Assembly (NCBI RefSeq): GCF_963678635.1
Contig: NC_087066.1
Coordinates: 47,279,129-47,343,128, forward strand
From: Symsagittifera roscoffensis
Taxonomy: Eukaryota > Xenacoelomorpha > Acoela > Convolutidae
Direction of reading: 5' to 3'
Length of the DNA: 64,000 nt
Made by a program: the position numbers and the translations under genes. The notes beneath the pieces were generated by a model. The model did not search any database. It saw only the letters and a list, made by a program, of their open reading frames with translations, and was not told the DNA's origin. Below, piece after piece: positions 47,201-59,000 of this stretch. Numbering within the stretch: the stretch's first letter is position 1; the number at the start of each line of letters is the position of its first letter.

Positions 47201-48690
47201 GCCTACCGTGACCTGAGTTCGAATTAGATGCAGAGTTTTCAGTTACGTCTTTAGTCAGTTTTCATGAGGCTCTCGACTGCTTCAATTAAGATGCACAGCT
47301 GCGTTGTTATTAAATAACTCTGGGACACTCCACTCTATGCGCAAAATCAATTCAACAGTAGTCAATGGTTCAACAAGCGCTGGCCATAGCAACAAAACTG
47401 TTCGAAAATGAACAAAGCACCATCAAAACGAAAAGAGTCAGGGTACACGACCGTCAAAAATGCTAAACCGCAGTCTAGCTCAATTTTGCTTTTACAATGC
47501 AGTCGGTTCGTGGTATTCGGCACTCCTGGATTTCTCACAAGTTTCTATGGGCTAACTGACTAACCGGTGAGAGTTTCAGAAAGCAATGGAGCTAAGGATA
47601 AAGACCGCTGAAACTACAGTTGGTTTTCCGGATGACTTTTCTTTGGTATCGAAGGAAAAGAGAGTGATCACTATATATGATCTTTAGACGAATGAAATGT
47701 TTCCAGAATGAAGCAAATTGTTTAGGTCAGAACGTATCTGAAAATTGGTTGTTCTTAAAAATTAAAAAAAAACTGAAGCTATACTAACACTTAGCCCATC
47801 CGAAATTTGAAGCAATTGAGATCGTTTATAGTTGTATCAACTTCTTTTTATTTTTCATACCAAATGCACCTAGCCTTACGGATAACTTCAGACCTCTATC
47901 AACAGAAAAGCATCAGAGGAAGACACATAAAAGTTCTCTTGAAAATTATTTTATGGGACAGGAACATTCGAAACGGTTCGAAGAAGTAAAAACGGCAACA
48001 GCTACTTTTTCTAAAATCACCTAAGACCTAACAGTAAAAAAAAACAGAAATAGAACGTGACGCTAATCATAGTGGCTTACGGCCACTTTTGAACAATATT
48101 CGATCACCGTGAAGTGGGTACCGATATCAAATTGCCTGAAAGTATTTAAAAGTTCAAGAGAAATCAATTCTAGCTCAATTTTTGTTTGAGTTTAATCGTT
48201 TTTTTTTTTGAAAAAAGAATTCATTTCAGCTACAGACCATAAAGTTTTAATTGTAGCCTAAATGTTTAAAAATCAAACAAAATTTGTCAATCCAGATTGA
48301 ACCAGTGGGCTGATTGGTTACTTTGCTATCCGGTTCAATTTTCATTTATTACTGGAAAAGACATTGGTGTTGTGGATTAAGAGAGCCTAACGCCAAACCG
48401 TGACATGAATTCAAAAAAAACGAAGTGTTTTTAGTTACGTCTATTGTCAGTTTTTATGAGGCTCTCGAGTGCTTAAGCAGTCAAGTAAAAAAAGATGCAC
48501 AGCTGAATTGATCTGAAATAATTGTGGAACACTCCGTGAGCAAAAACCACTAAATTTTAGTCAAGGTTTCAACAAGCGGTTGCCATGGCAACAAAAATAT
48601 CCAAAATTGAACAAATCCGCACTAGAACACGACCGTCAAAAACGCCAAACCGCAGTTTAGCTCAATTTTTCACTCAGCGTAGTCAGTTCG
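46810..48690 (+). repeat. Duplicated blocks inside the gypsy relic
   Basis: Block A (about 46810-47120, RT region) reappears at about 47510-47790; for example ATTCTGAAAATG-side sequence and TTTCCAGAATGAAGC occur in both. Block B (about 47150-47505) reappears at 48345-48690, sharing CTGGAAAAGACAT, ATGAGGCTCTCGA and ACACGACCGTCAAAAA. The order A-B-A'-insert-B' implies a tandem duplication followed by an insertion of about 500 bp in the second copy. Confidence 0.7.
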
Positions 48691-49440
48691 GAAAATTACT
48701 GAAGAAAAACCTTAATGAAAAAACATATGATCGAATGGAGGAAATGACGGAGAAAAAAAACTAATAGATAGAGGAGAAATTACTATGAAAAGGATCACGG
48801 AGACAATACAAAGAATTCGATCAATTAAAATCAAAATGACGAGAAACAGCTCAGACTCCAAAAAGAACGTTCCGAAAATTAACGCGCCAAAAATCAAAGG
48901 ACGGATTGGCCATGAAATAGAATGTGAAAAAAAAGAAACATCGGTCAAGGATGCCAGGAAACAAAAAAACGCGGAAGCAGTAAAAAAACCCACAGAAACC
49001 CCTTACTTTTTGATATTCTCGAAGAACAAGACTCATCGCCGAAAAAACTACCGGAGAAACATGAACCGGGGGAACCGGTATCAGGCAAAAACAAGAAAAA
49101 TTAGAGAAAATCACAAGGGAGACAAAATCAAAAACGAATTTGAAGTGGGAATCGCAAGTGGATCAGTTATCGACTAGAGGCGTCCAAAGAAGAACTTTTA
49201 CGCAAAAGAAATGCGGGAGCATAAAACTATTTAATACCCTAACCCAATTTTACGAATGAGTTTAGTCACGAGGAGGTGTCGGAAACTAACGCCAGACAAA
49301 GCAGCAGGGCCAATGAGGAGACCCGCTAAAACATCCCGTGAAGCAGATCTCCGTGAAAACATATATGATTACCAACGTAGCAAAGGTAGCCCTGGATCCA
49401 AAGACGGTGAAACTAAGTGAATTGCTGAGTAAAAAACCCT
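48691..49440 (+). pseudogene. Lysine-rich open frame, probable retrotransposon remnant
   Basis: The 130-codon frame 48785-49177 is Lys/Arg/Glu-rich (KKNVPKINAPKIKGR, KKETSVKDARKQK) without a defined domain. Its composition resembles the post-integrase segment of the gypsy element at 53.1-53.9 kb, and it lies downstream of gypsy RT remnants, so it is probably a degraded 3' part of that relic. Confidence 0.35.
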
Positions 49441-50481
49441 ATTCTATTATTGTTCCGACCATTGAAAATGGGGAAGAACTTTGTATTCGAGTCTGTTTTA
49501 GTTTGTTCTAGCTTTTTTCAACGCAAAAAAGAGTCCAGCGTTGAGTGATAAATCATATTCATGTCGTGATATGAACCACATCAAAAAATTCCTGAAAACT
49601 TTTTTAGTGTCGAAAAAATCGTATTGGAGTTTTTGATTTTTGTCTAAATTTGAGCGAATTAAGCAAGCAATCAGGCTTATAACAGCTGAATTAAGCAAAA
49701 TTTAAGCCCTAAAAACTTAACTTTAAGCAAATAAAATTAGTTTTGGAGTTTTGAAGCTCCATTTTGAAAGAGTTTGACTTTTTTCTAGTCAATTTTCTAA
49801 AAAAAGTTTTTGTCTAATTTGCCTATGTTACTATGATGTCAAATATGTCTAAAATATACTTTTACATCAGACTTTTTTATCCCCTCGCGCAGAAGAAAAC
49901 TTCACTAACTTGAGAAAAAAATGTTATGTTTGTAGTTTTTAAAGACTATGGTCGGAACATTCTGGGCTACTTGCACAGTAACCGGCTATCTTGGTATCTT
50001 TGTTAATTTTTATTTTTTGATGCCTCCAAGTTTTTTTTCCGTTGACAGAAAAGTGTGGCACTGCGGTTGCAGTTCCCTTGATATGTGTTATGTACGCAAA
50101 CGTATGTGCTGTTCTTATCAATTGTCAATGTCTAATTGCCTTCCCCATTGAGTCTAATTGTCTAATCCAAAAGAGATAGGCGATCATCAGATTGTTACAG
50201 GGAGCTACTTAACAGCCAGCAACGATTTAAATCAGAAAAAAAATAAAATCATGAGTTAATGTTTTTTGAATTCTTGTCATTTTTGCCATCAAAGTTGAAT
50301 TTTATCTTATGAGTATTTATACATTGTAGTGTAAGAGTAAGACTCTACTTTTGCCAAACTAACTCGCAAACAAATGTGCTCAATGGCAGCACTTTTGCAA
50401 TAATCACAATCTGTAGCCTTGTAAGTTTCTTAACATATGTTGTCATAAATTAGTTCTTCAAGTTCAAAAAATATTTTTTTA
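49441..50481 (+). repeat. Dispersed AT-rich repeat, GTGTCGAGAAAAA family
   Basis: It carries GTGTCGAAAAAATCG near 49608, TTTTTGATTTTTGTC near 49630, AGCAATCAGGCTTATAA near 49668 and GGTCGGAACATTCTGGGC near 49951, all matched on the minus strand at 23.2-24.4 kb. No gene. Confidence 0.5.
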
Positions 50482-50771
50482 GGTTCCCGAGTCGAGATTT
50501 TTCACCTAATTTGAAGCAAGATTTGAGCGGTTTGAGCGGTTTTTTTTATATGATTGCGCTCAAAATCTCGCTTCACAATGAGCGGTTTTTGATCGGTTTA
50601 TCAAAAAAAACGCTCAAAAACCGCGCAAAACCGGCACATTGCCTTTTCCAGTCCTTTTGATGGTTTTACGCGCTTTGTTTAAGCCGCTTAGAAACTGTTC
50701 AAATTTTGCTGGAAAACCGCTCAAACCGTTCAAATCTTGAGCGTTTTTTGAGCATGATCTCGACCCGGGTT
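50482..50771. mobile_element. MITE-like element with about 60-bp TIRs
   Basis: The left end from CCCGAGTCGAGAT through GATTTGAGCGGTTTGAGCGG is inverted at the right end (CCGCTCAAACCGTTCAAATC to ATCTCGACCCGGG). The interior carries many further GAGCGGTTTT or AAAACCGCTC motifs. 290 bp, non-coding. Confidence 0.7.
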
Positions 50772-52817
50772 TGATTTTGACCTCAAATCAAATTCATTTG
50801 TTCAATGGAAGGCACATTCACTTTTAAAACACAAATCTACTAATAAAGAAACTGTCAAGTTGTTTGTGCTCAATTTTATTTCAAGTTCATTTTAAATATA
50901 TGTAAACTACATTGGTTCAAAAATCGTCTGATGAAATTTAAGTTTGTATTCGATTCAAAACAGAATGGAAAATAACTACAAATCCAGTTTCCTACGATGA
51001 ATTTTTTGTTGACAAAACCTTGCGTGATTCTATGATCATATAGCTTTTCCATCAGATAAAAACGCTTGAAGAGTCTTTCTGTCATTTTGGTTTTCCTTTT
51101 CTTATGGTTCAAAAACGATCAATCGTTTTAAAATTTTATTGCGTTAACTGTCCTTTCTGACTAAATTTCATTTTTATTGCCATGGATTTTTTGTATGTTC
51201 TAAGAGCAAAACTGATGAAATCTTTTTATCACTAAAAGGCTTTAGAAACAAAATTTTTTCAAGTTCCAGTTTTTGCAAAAAGAGACATTTTAACGGATGG
51301 TTCAGTTTTGAGTTTGTTCAAATTGCCTTTAGAGTTTTTTTCCACTAATCAATTATGTGAAATTAGCATAATGTTTTTTAAAAAGGACTCTAATAGTCCT
51401 GATAGTCCTGATAGTCTTTGGAATCTGATAGACTTTGCCTTTTGTTCCTCACAGCATTTTCTCTGATAACTGATCGTACTTTTTGCCAGCTAACTTGACC
51501 TTTCTTTTACAAAAAAAATCGGAAATTGTTCTTATCAAAACCTTGCAATCCACGGGCGAGTTTTAAGTTTAAAGTATCAACAGTTTACTTTGTTCCAATC
51601 AATGAAAACTGTGAGGAATTTTGTCTTTACGCCTGTTTTAGTTTTTTCCTTTTCCCCCAAGCAAATCAAGTAGGACGATTAAAGCATGAAAAAATTCGGG
51701 TGATTTATCAAATTTTTGGTCGTAATTCAAGCGATATTAAAACAAATTGAAAAAATTCTAGGTGTCGAGAATAACCGGCTGAAAATTTTTTTGATTTTTT
51801 TTTGTCTAATTTCAAACAAAGAAAGCAAGGAAGCAGGCTTATAATAGATAGAATTATTATTAAAGCTTAGCCGTGCAACTTATTTTTTCTCCTGTCGAAT
51901 TAGTTTTCGAAATTTCTCTGAGCGCATTTTTGGTAATTCAACTGAGAAAAACTGAAAATATAACTTGTAAGATAATTGAAATATTTTTGTACAACTTTTC
52001 TTTTCAATTTCAGAAAATCACTTTTTTAACTAACTTATTATAAGAATTAATTTGTCTACTAATTTCATTTCAAAATGAATACAAAACTTTGTTCGAAAAG
52101 CAAAAATATTTTTTTTTTCACAAAATTCTAGTTCGAGTTTTTTTCAGTTGAAATCCCAAGAATGCGCTCAAAAAAATTTCGACAGCTAATTTTACCGAAG
52201 AGAAAAGCAGCATAACTAAACCTGAAAGTAGTAATTGTTAGATCAAATTAATTAAAATAGTAGAGTGATAATTATTATCAAATATCTAGGCTCAGATCCT
52301 CATGACAACACAAAAAAAAAGGCGACACAATAACAAAAAACTGTTATCTTTAGTTTTTATTGCAATCAAAAGTTTCAATGCTACTTGCACAACAACCGTG
52401 CTTATCCTTATTGCAGACTTGCCGATCGTTATTTCATAAATGCTTTGATTTTTTTCTTTGACCAGAAACGATTAAACTAATGGTTAACTCCAACTTCTTT
52501 CTGTTTTTTTTAGAAGATGAAACTTTTTAATCTTCGGCCATAACGATTGAAATTTGAAGATAGTGTTTTCATTTTTGTAAAAACTATTCAGCTGCCAAAA
52601 TTTTTCAGTTTTTTAAAAAAATAATTTTAATAACTTGACGACGAGCGGCTTAACTTCTTAGATCAATTGAGAACTCTCCCCTTCACTACATTTTTTGTTT
52701 AGATCAAGTTAGCATAGCGCTACAGCTGCATACGAAACTCTCAATTCTCATTGGCTGAAAATCCCAATTTGGAACCAAAATATTATCTTACCCCATCAAG
52801 CGTTTTTGAAAGAAGAT
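50772..52817. repeat. AT-rich DNA with repeat fragments
   Basis: Another copy of the GTGTCGAGAATAACCGG / GGAAGCAGGCTTATAATAG block lies at 51760-51850. TAGTCCTGA occurs three times near 51395-51420. A GTTAAC-family-like motif GATCAATTGAGAACTCTCC lies at about 52661. No gene seen. Confidence 0.5.
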
Positions 52818-53054
52818 TGCCGTACCGTATAGTATAAGCTGTTCTAGAACCTGGACGGATTGGCTATATATCGGAATAAGTAGTTCTGGCTAAGAAAGAT
52901 ATCTGAACACAACGCTGAATTCAAAGAGAACTGAGCGGTGCCGCTCAGGTATATTTTATATCTATATTTTTAAGGCCATGTGTTTCGCACCGGAACAATC
53001 TGTATTTATATAAAATTACGTCATAATTTTTTATGCCAATCCGGCCGGATGACA
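52818..53054 (-). repeat. 3' LTR of the gypsy element
   Basis: On the minus strand it starts TGTCATCCGG just after the polypurine tract and ends at 52818 with a CA dinucleotide. It shares TACCGTATAGTATAAGCTG, CGGACGGATTGGCTATATA and ATATTTTATATCTATAT with the right-hand copy. Confidence 0.85.
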
Positions 53055-53066
53055 TTCCCCTCTCTT
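53055..53066 (-). other. Polypurine tract
   Basis: The minus strand reads AAGAGAGGGGAA directly before the 3' LTR start, the expected second-strand primer site. Confidence 0.65.
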
Positions 53067-54300
53067 GTGAAAACTTGAGTCTTAACGTCCTTTTAGGACT
53101 AATTTTGAGTTTTATGTCCCTAAGTTTTTCGGTCTCTGTGGGATTTGTTGCTTCTCTTTTGTTTCTTTCCCTTTTAAAGCAATTTTTGTTGTATTGGGTA
53201 GGTCTTTGTCTTTTGTCAGTGCTGTTAAAGCTTCTTCCTCTTCGCAGAACTTCTCGTGTTTTACTGTGCTATTTGCCTCTTCTTGTTTTTTGTCTTCGAT
53301 TGCTAAGGTTTACCTCGGGCTCTCCAATGGGAAGACCAGATCTGTGACGCTGATGTTATCGCTGTACTTTTTCTTCCGTTTTATTGTCCCGAGAAATTTC
53401 ATGCACGCCACAAATTCTGCCGAATCTTTCGCGAAGCCCATTACATATATTAGGCTCTTGATGTTCAGGATACTTGCGTTGCTTGTGTGTTGTTTTTTGC
53501 AGGGAAGCTATTGCAAAAGTTTCGTGAGAAGTCGATTACATTTAACGGTATTGTTTTCTTGTGAACTTTCTCGTTGGTTCTGTGGTCGCGGGCTTAGGAG
53601 GTGTTGTCTTTGTATCGTGTCGTTTGGGAGAAAGTGATGTGTTCTCCGAGGCTGAGGAGGACCGTCAGCCGCTTGACAAGGGATCTTTTTTCTTTGCATT
53701 CTTACTGTCTGCGTCCGTAAAATTCATACCCCTGACCTCACTGAGGTTTGGTTTTCCGCCCGTTCGTTTGCCAGTTTGTGGCTTTGCTTTTCTCTTCTTT
53801 TTTATTAGGTCCGCATCTTTTTTGGCTTGTTGCTCCTTTCGAGATAACTTCTTTGGCAGTCCCGTTGTTTCATCCTCCCGGGATATTTCGTGCTGTGGCG
53901 CGTTTAGCTGCTCAATGTCTAAAAATGGCAAGCATGGATATGTTCTCCCAGACGATTTTTACGCCACATAGTTACTTGGCCGTGAAGGACCACACGGTCT
54001 ATATACTTTTGGGTTTGGTACGAATGTCATGCAGCTGTTTCTCAGTAAGCGAGTGTTTTCTTACCTACTTGTTGTATGTAATTTTTAAAGGTAGTTTCAA
54101 CCTGTTTTTGTATTCCTTTATAATTTCAATTAAGGGCTTCCCTTTCCTTAGCTACTAAATGTCTGGTTCTCACACATGGACTGTTTTTGCAGAGGGTTCT
54201 CCATCAATTCATGGTAAGTCGTGTTATCTTCACTTCACTTTCGGAAATGCTTTAACGGTCATGCATGATTTCTGGCGGGAGAGGATGATACATCAAGTTT
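53067..54300 (-). pseudogene. Post-integrase region of the gypsy pol
   Basis: Minus-strand fragments: an 88-codon basic stretch at 53931-53665 (LSRKEQQAKKDADLIKKKRK) and, near 54290-54200, a frame resembling the segment after the integrase C-terminus. It is too broken to define a domain, and no envelope-like signal or membrane segment is visible. Confidence 0.5.
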
Positions 54301-54800
54301 TTTTTATCTAAACAAGCGTGCTTTGCGTTTTTTCCAGTTTAAGTTATTTAGTGAACTGGTTGTTGCTGTGTTGGATAAGGGTATGTTGGGTTTGCGTCCC
54401 ATTTGGGCATGAATTGGGGAAATTTTTGTGGTGGTTTTGTGCGGAGTTTTTCTTAACGTTTTTGTTATTTCGGCGACATCTGAAGCTAATTTAAACGGGG
54501 AGGTATTTCCATTTATTCGCATAGACCCAACCTGCGTTATAGTGTTTGTATCAGACTGTCTACAATCCCTATGGCTCTTTGGTCATCTACCGGAGCGAAA
54601 AAAAATTTGATATTGTTAGATTTACAGAAGAGTTGAAACTTTTTGGCTCTAAATGTTTGTTCTTAGCTTTCTGGAAACCCCATTATTTGATATGAACCTA
54701 AGCATAAGTTTTTTTTCTGTATTTGCCGCTTTCGGTATGATTGTTGTGAGAAAATGTTTTGGTTATCGATCAAAAAAAAATTATCCATGTCCTGTAACCT
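54300..54800 (-). pseudogene. Gypsy integrase core and C-terminal part
   Basis: Read on the minus strand with a few frame changes: TFRAKKFQLFCKSNNI, then FFAPVDDQRAIGIVDSLIQ (the region around the catalytic Glu, which appears changed to Asp), then NTSPFKLASDVAEITKTL, HAQMGRKPNIPLSN and NNLNW. This is the end of a retroviral-type integrase core of a Ty3/gypsy element, which inserts the cDNA. Stops interrupt it at several points and the N-terminal zinc-binding part is not recognisable. Confidence 0.75.
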
Positions 54801-56050
54801 GCTCCTGACGTTGTAACAATTATCGCCATATGCAAGTTTCAACGCTCACCAGTCCCCTTTTTGAACAAAACTGACAATCGGTTTGATATTTTTGACTCTG
54901 CGATTGGCCGCGGCTATAAATTTTACTCTCATAACTTGTTTTAACTTCTCCCGGCAGAGTGGTGTGTCCTCTTCTGTCTCTTTTGCTGTGTTTTGGTCCG
55001 CTGTTCTCACTACACTTGCCACAACTAATTCGTGGCTAGCTTCGAGTTGCGTTCCGTTGAGCGATGTTTCTTCGGTGCGAAATTATTGTGGCTTGGCTCT
55101 ACGAACACAATAATCGTATTGATTGCTTACCTTCACTGTCAACTCTATTTGTGGTTGTACGACATTGTGGTATGTTGTGTTTGTTTTCGTGAATCGTGAA
55201 TGTGTGTGTTTCTGACTCCGTTTTGTTTAGTTCTGTCGGTGCCTCCTTTTTTGGGTTTCTGGTCCTGTCGGGTCTTTTTGCTATTGGCGCTGTGTCTTTC
55301 GGGCTGTTGTTCAGGTCAGATGTAGTGATCTTTGTCGCGCTTTGTCGAGCCGTTTCTTTGTTAACTCCCTCATGCGACGTTGTTGGTGGGCTGCTAGTAA
55401 ACACTTGGAAATCAATTTTTGGAAATCCTTGGGTCTTCTTTTCAGGATTATTTTCTCTGCATCTTGGAGACTTTGTGGCGAGCTTAATGATGTCGTTGAA
55501 TGGGTCGTCCAGCACTCGTAGATGGTTTTCATTGTCTTCCAGGGTCAGGCAGGCTTTTTTCTCTATCTGATTCTCCCTTTCACACTATCTCTGGGTTGCG
55601 TCCTCGTGGAGTTGTGTTCTGCGTTTTGAGGAGCTGCCTCCCCCTCGGGACCTTGCGCTATTGCTGCCTCCCCCTCGGGATGAGTCTCCCTTTATATCCT
55701 TTAGTTTCGTTGCGTCGTCTCGGGTTGTCAGTGTTGGCTTTCGCTGTTGATATGAAATTTGTTTAATATTGTTCTTTTAAAGATTTTGTCCGCTAATTTT
55801 AGAGAGTGCAATTGATCAAGTGAATGATTTTATTCTATATGGGAACACCGCTTGAAATCAGTTTGAAATGATTGAAGTGCACCTCATATTTAATTTGAGC
55901 TGTTGCATTCCTTTTTTTATCCGCGCACTTTTTGATTAGCCAATTTGGAGCTCATTCTGATTGGCTAATGTGTTTAGTATGACGTTGCCAATCAATTCAA
56001 TATTGGAAAGAAACAAGTTAGTTGATCCCACAACAAATTTCTCATCAGAC
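54801..56050 (-). pseudogene. Degenerate gypsy pol linker between RNase H and integrase
   Basis: The minus-strand frame 55515-55099 (138 codons) contains LDDPFNDIIKLATKSP and a Pro/Thr/Lys-rich stretch without a known domain. A GCTGCCTCCCCCTCGGGA block is repeated at 55633 and 55663. The 55780-56000 stretch looks non-coding, so a deletion or insertion in this part of pol is likely. Confidence 0.4.
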
Positions 56051-56440
56051 TCACTGGAGGGTAACGCTTATCCTACCGGGTTTCTAGACATATGTCTATT
56101 AGTCCTACTTTTGCTCCTGTCTAGTGTTTGATGTCAAAAAACGGGATTAATTTATCAATCCACCTAGTGAGCGTGCTTTGGCTAGCCTTTGATTATTCGC
56201 TAGAATTCAAGGCGTTGATTAAAGTTTGATGGCCTATAATGACGCTGAAAATTTTGCCGTATGAATAGTATTTGAAGTGTTCAACCTCCCATAGGATTCC
56301 TAATAATTCTAACTCGTTTACTGAATAATTTTGTGAATTCAAGAAACTTGACGCGTATGTGATTGCCTCCCAACTATTGTCGGTGAATTGCTCCAGAGCT
56401 GCGCCTAAACTAAAAGCGGATGCCTCACATTCTCATTCTC
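56050..56440 (-). pseudogene. Gypsy RNase H domain
   Basis: The minus strand reads ASAFSLGAALEQFTDNSW, then ITYASSFLNSQNYSVNELEL (conserved ELE-type block), LLGILWEVEHFKYYSYG and SQSTLTRWIDKLIPFFDIKH. It removes RNA from the hybrid during cDNA synthesis. It has scattered stops and replaced residues (HQTL where DHRAL is typical), and no long open frame survives. Confidence 0.75.
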
Positions 56441-56591
56441 CCCGGTTCTCTAAATTTTGCTTAAAGCGTTTATTTTGAGTTCTTTCAGATAGGAGCATTA
56501 GAACGTATTGTGTTTGTCTGATTTTTTTGCAATGGTTTTGGCGTGGATGCTGTTTTTGCGAGGTTGGCTTTTTATCTTGTGAGATGATCTA

Positions 56592-57091
56592 TCAAACCCA
56601 AGAAGACTTTAGCTGTTTAAACGATTTTGGTGTTGATAGCTTTTGTATTGCGTAGGTTTCGAGTGTTAGCGGTTTAGTGCATTCGCTACTTATCTTATAG
56701 CCAGGCCATTCAACCTTTTCACACGCTAATTTTCCTCTATCTAAGGAAATTGTTAACTTTTCGTGGTTCAATTTTTTCAACACTTTATATAATAACTCTT
56801 TGTGTGTAGATTTTGACCCTTTCGTTACAATCAATATGTCATCAAGATACGCTCATTCTTTTTCACAACTTGTGAGTCTGAGATCTATAGTTTTTTGAGT
56901 TTCAGCTGGGATATCCGTGAGGCTATAAGAACCGTCAGCAATTGGAAAGTTTCTGTAGCTTTAGCCCCTGAGCATTTATCTAGTTTTTGATTTGTTTCTG
57001 ATCTATCAGCTTGTTTAATTCCATTTCTACTCGTTATTGTAGGTGTATTGATACTCGTCTTACATGTTTTTGGATTGGTTTGATGTCTTTT
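56592..57091 (-). pseudogene. Gypsy reverse transcriptase
   Basis: The catalytic YLDDILIVTKGS lies at about 56849-56814, with the YLDD codons at 56838-56849. The frame continues through LLYKVLKKLNHEKLTISLD, ACEKVEWPGYKISSE and LSTPKSFKQLKS, the palm/thumb region diagnostic of Ty3/gypsy RTs. Upstream fingers are shortened and broken, with a stop just before YLDD. Confidence 0.85.
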
Positions 57092-57669
57092 TCAAACTGA
57101 GCTCGCCTTACGTGGTTTTTGTTTTTTTTTCGAATTGAACACATAGTTCTCCTTAACCCAGGTTTTTATATCCTCGTCTGATGCTTCTTCTTTTTTGTAT
57201 ATATTCGGGACCTCGTTTTGTGTTCGTTTGTCTTGTATTAGTTTGATGCCGTTTTTAGGTAGAAAATTCCGCCCGATGATATTTGCTTTTAGGTCGACAA
57301 CAAAGATGAACGGTTCCGATTGAATAGTCCATCCTCCGGATTCCACCGCAATCATCAGACGTCCCTTTGGAACAAAGTTATTTCCATTATAACTGGCAAA
57401 ATTTCGGGCGGTGTCGTCCGGCGGCATTTGTTTAAATATTGCTGAGCGGTCCTTTTGGAGTAGTGTGCCAGCCGTTTTTTCATTAAGTCACCAATTGCAA
57501 ATATGTTTTCAGAGTTTATTTTTATTTTCACAAAATGACCACTCAGATCTTCTTCCTGAATATCTATCAAGTTCCGTATTTCAAATGCTTCTGAAATTGC
57601 CAAAATGGTAAAACTGTCCTGTCGGATTTCCTCCCAGCCGTTAGATGACGTAAATTCTGCATAGGCCAC
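57092..57669 (-). pseudogene. Gypsy protease region
   Basis: Two overlapping minus-strand frames: 57669-57355 with GHFVKIKINSENIFAIGD, where the retropepsin active-site Asp-Ser/Thr-Gly would be expected but is not intact, and 57427-57092 with PFIFVVDLKANIIGRNFL and NGIKLIQ, the typical C-terminal retropepsin block. It should process the gag-pol polyprotein; a frameshift splits it. Confidence 0.7.
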
Positions 57670-57699
57670 TGGGTCGTTGTTGTTCTCGATGCCGATGGG

Positions 57700-58750
57700 T
57701 TCTTACTCTTCGTCTTCCTGTTGATTTTTGTTTGTCTCTTGCATGTAAATGACATTTGTTGATCTGCACACTTTTGCAAAATGTCCGCATTTAGCGCTTT
57801 TTGTGCGAATTGTGTCTTTTGCTGGACATGACTGTGAATGGTTTAGTCGAAATTGTCTGCCGCATTTATAACACGTTTTGTTTGTTTTTTGCATTTTGTT
57901 TGTTTTGATATCCGCCTGTGCTACCTCTTCCGCGTGGTTGAATATATACTACATATTCCTGCTTGAATGTTGCTGTTGAAATTGCTGGCGTTCCAAACGG
58001 ATTTGTGTTTTTTTTTTTGCTTTGCTGTGTTCCTTAATTTTCTTCTAATTTTTCTCCTAATTTCATATTCGTACGCGTCCTGTGGAGATCTAGTATCTGC
58101 TAAAAATTCTTCTGCTATATTTTCATTTGACATGTGAGCTGTGAACATGTCCCGAACACATTCATCCTGTTCCCGCAGTCGGCCTGTTGTTCTAATTCTA
58201 CAAGATCCGCGTGGAATTTTTCCAACTTCTCGTTTTTTCGCTGATTTCGACATAAAAAATTATATCGTTCAAAGAGTATAATTCTTGTGACGACGAAAGT
58301 ATCTTGTAGGATTCGCATGAGTTCTCTTGTAGTTTTTGACTGAACGTCAAGGCTTGGTCTTTTCTGTTGCAATTGTCGGTGACCGTCTGCTCCCAGACAT
58401 AGAAAAAAAAGATTTTCTTAGTTTGGCGTCCGCATCGTCCCAGGGTACGTTGTTGCAAAGCAAGCCTTTGTCTCTGGTTTTGATTACGTTGTTTTTCCCC
58501 GTGACTCTTTTGTCTTGGTTTCTGATATCTACGTTGCGCTTTTGAGCCTCTGTTTTTCCATTGATTTGAACTTCGTTGGTTGGTTCGGTTGGTTCTAAAA
58601 CTGGAGGTTTTGCTCATAGTAAAATTCTTACCTCTATCCCGTCTTTGGCAAACTTAGCCATTTCCATCATGGCTGCCCACTTTGAGCATTCCAGTGGTGA
58701 TTCTACTGATGAATTTTGCCCAAATGGTGGCATACTCAGCGGGTTCTTCT
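57700..58750 (-). pseudogene. Gypsy gag with zinc knuckles
   Basis: Minus-strand frames 58372-58115 (ERYNFLCRNQRKNEKLEKF, HADLVELEQQADCG), 58253-57921 (CVRDMFTAHMSNENIAEEFL, SPQDAYEYEIRR) and 57894-57703 (CYKCGRQFRLNHSQSCPAK, then a second CGHFAKVC knuckle) form one gag split by frameshifts. The zinc knuckles package genomic RNA. Confidence 0.85.
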
Positions 58751-58768
58751 ATCCTACTGGCTGCGCCA
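58751..58768 (-). other. Candidate primer-binding site
   Basis: Directly inside the 5' LTR the minus strand reads TGGCGCAGCCAGTAGGAT. The TGG start fits pairing to a tRNA 3' CCA end. I cannot name the tRNA. Confidence 0.6.
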
Positions 58769-59000
58769 TGTCTTACCGTATAGTATAAGCTGTTCTAGAG
58801 TCAATCCGGACGGATTGGCTATATAACTGAATAAGTATTTCTGGCTAAAAAGATAACAACACAATGCTGAATTAAAAAGAACTGAGTGGTTGCGCTCACC
58901 GATATTTTATATCTATATCAGTCAAGGCCAACTATTTGGCTTCGGAGTAATCTGTATAAAAATATAAGTACATCTTAATACTTTGTGCCAAACTGGCTGG
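58769..59000 (-). repeat. 5' LTR of the gypsy element
   Basis: Matches the left LTR from TACCGTATAGTATAAGCTG at 58774 to TGCCAAACTGGCTGGA near 58987-59002. Its outer edge is not sharp, so the target-site duplication could not be read. Confidence 0.8.

Larger units (their letters stand above)
52818..59000 (-). mobile_element. Ty3/gypsy LTR retrotransposon, complete in layout but degenerate
   Basis: Two direct LTRs (52818-53054 and 58769 to about 59000) bound, in minus-strand order, gag with a zinc knuckle, protease, RT, RNase H and integrase, the Ty3/gypsy order. A PBS candidate abuts the 5' LTR and a purine tract abuts the 3' LTR. All coding parts carry stops and frameshifts, and the LTRs differ at roughly a fifth of positions by eye, so the insertion is old. 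The plus-strand open frames here are antisense shadows. Confidence 0.9.

Noticed and set aside
53033-55766. Long plus-strand frames rich in Ser/Leu/Phe, suggestive of membrane proteins
   Set aside because: Antisense to the gypsy integrase and adjoining minus-strand coding remnants.
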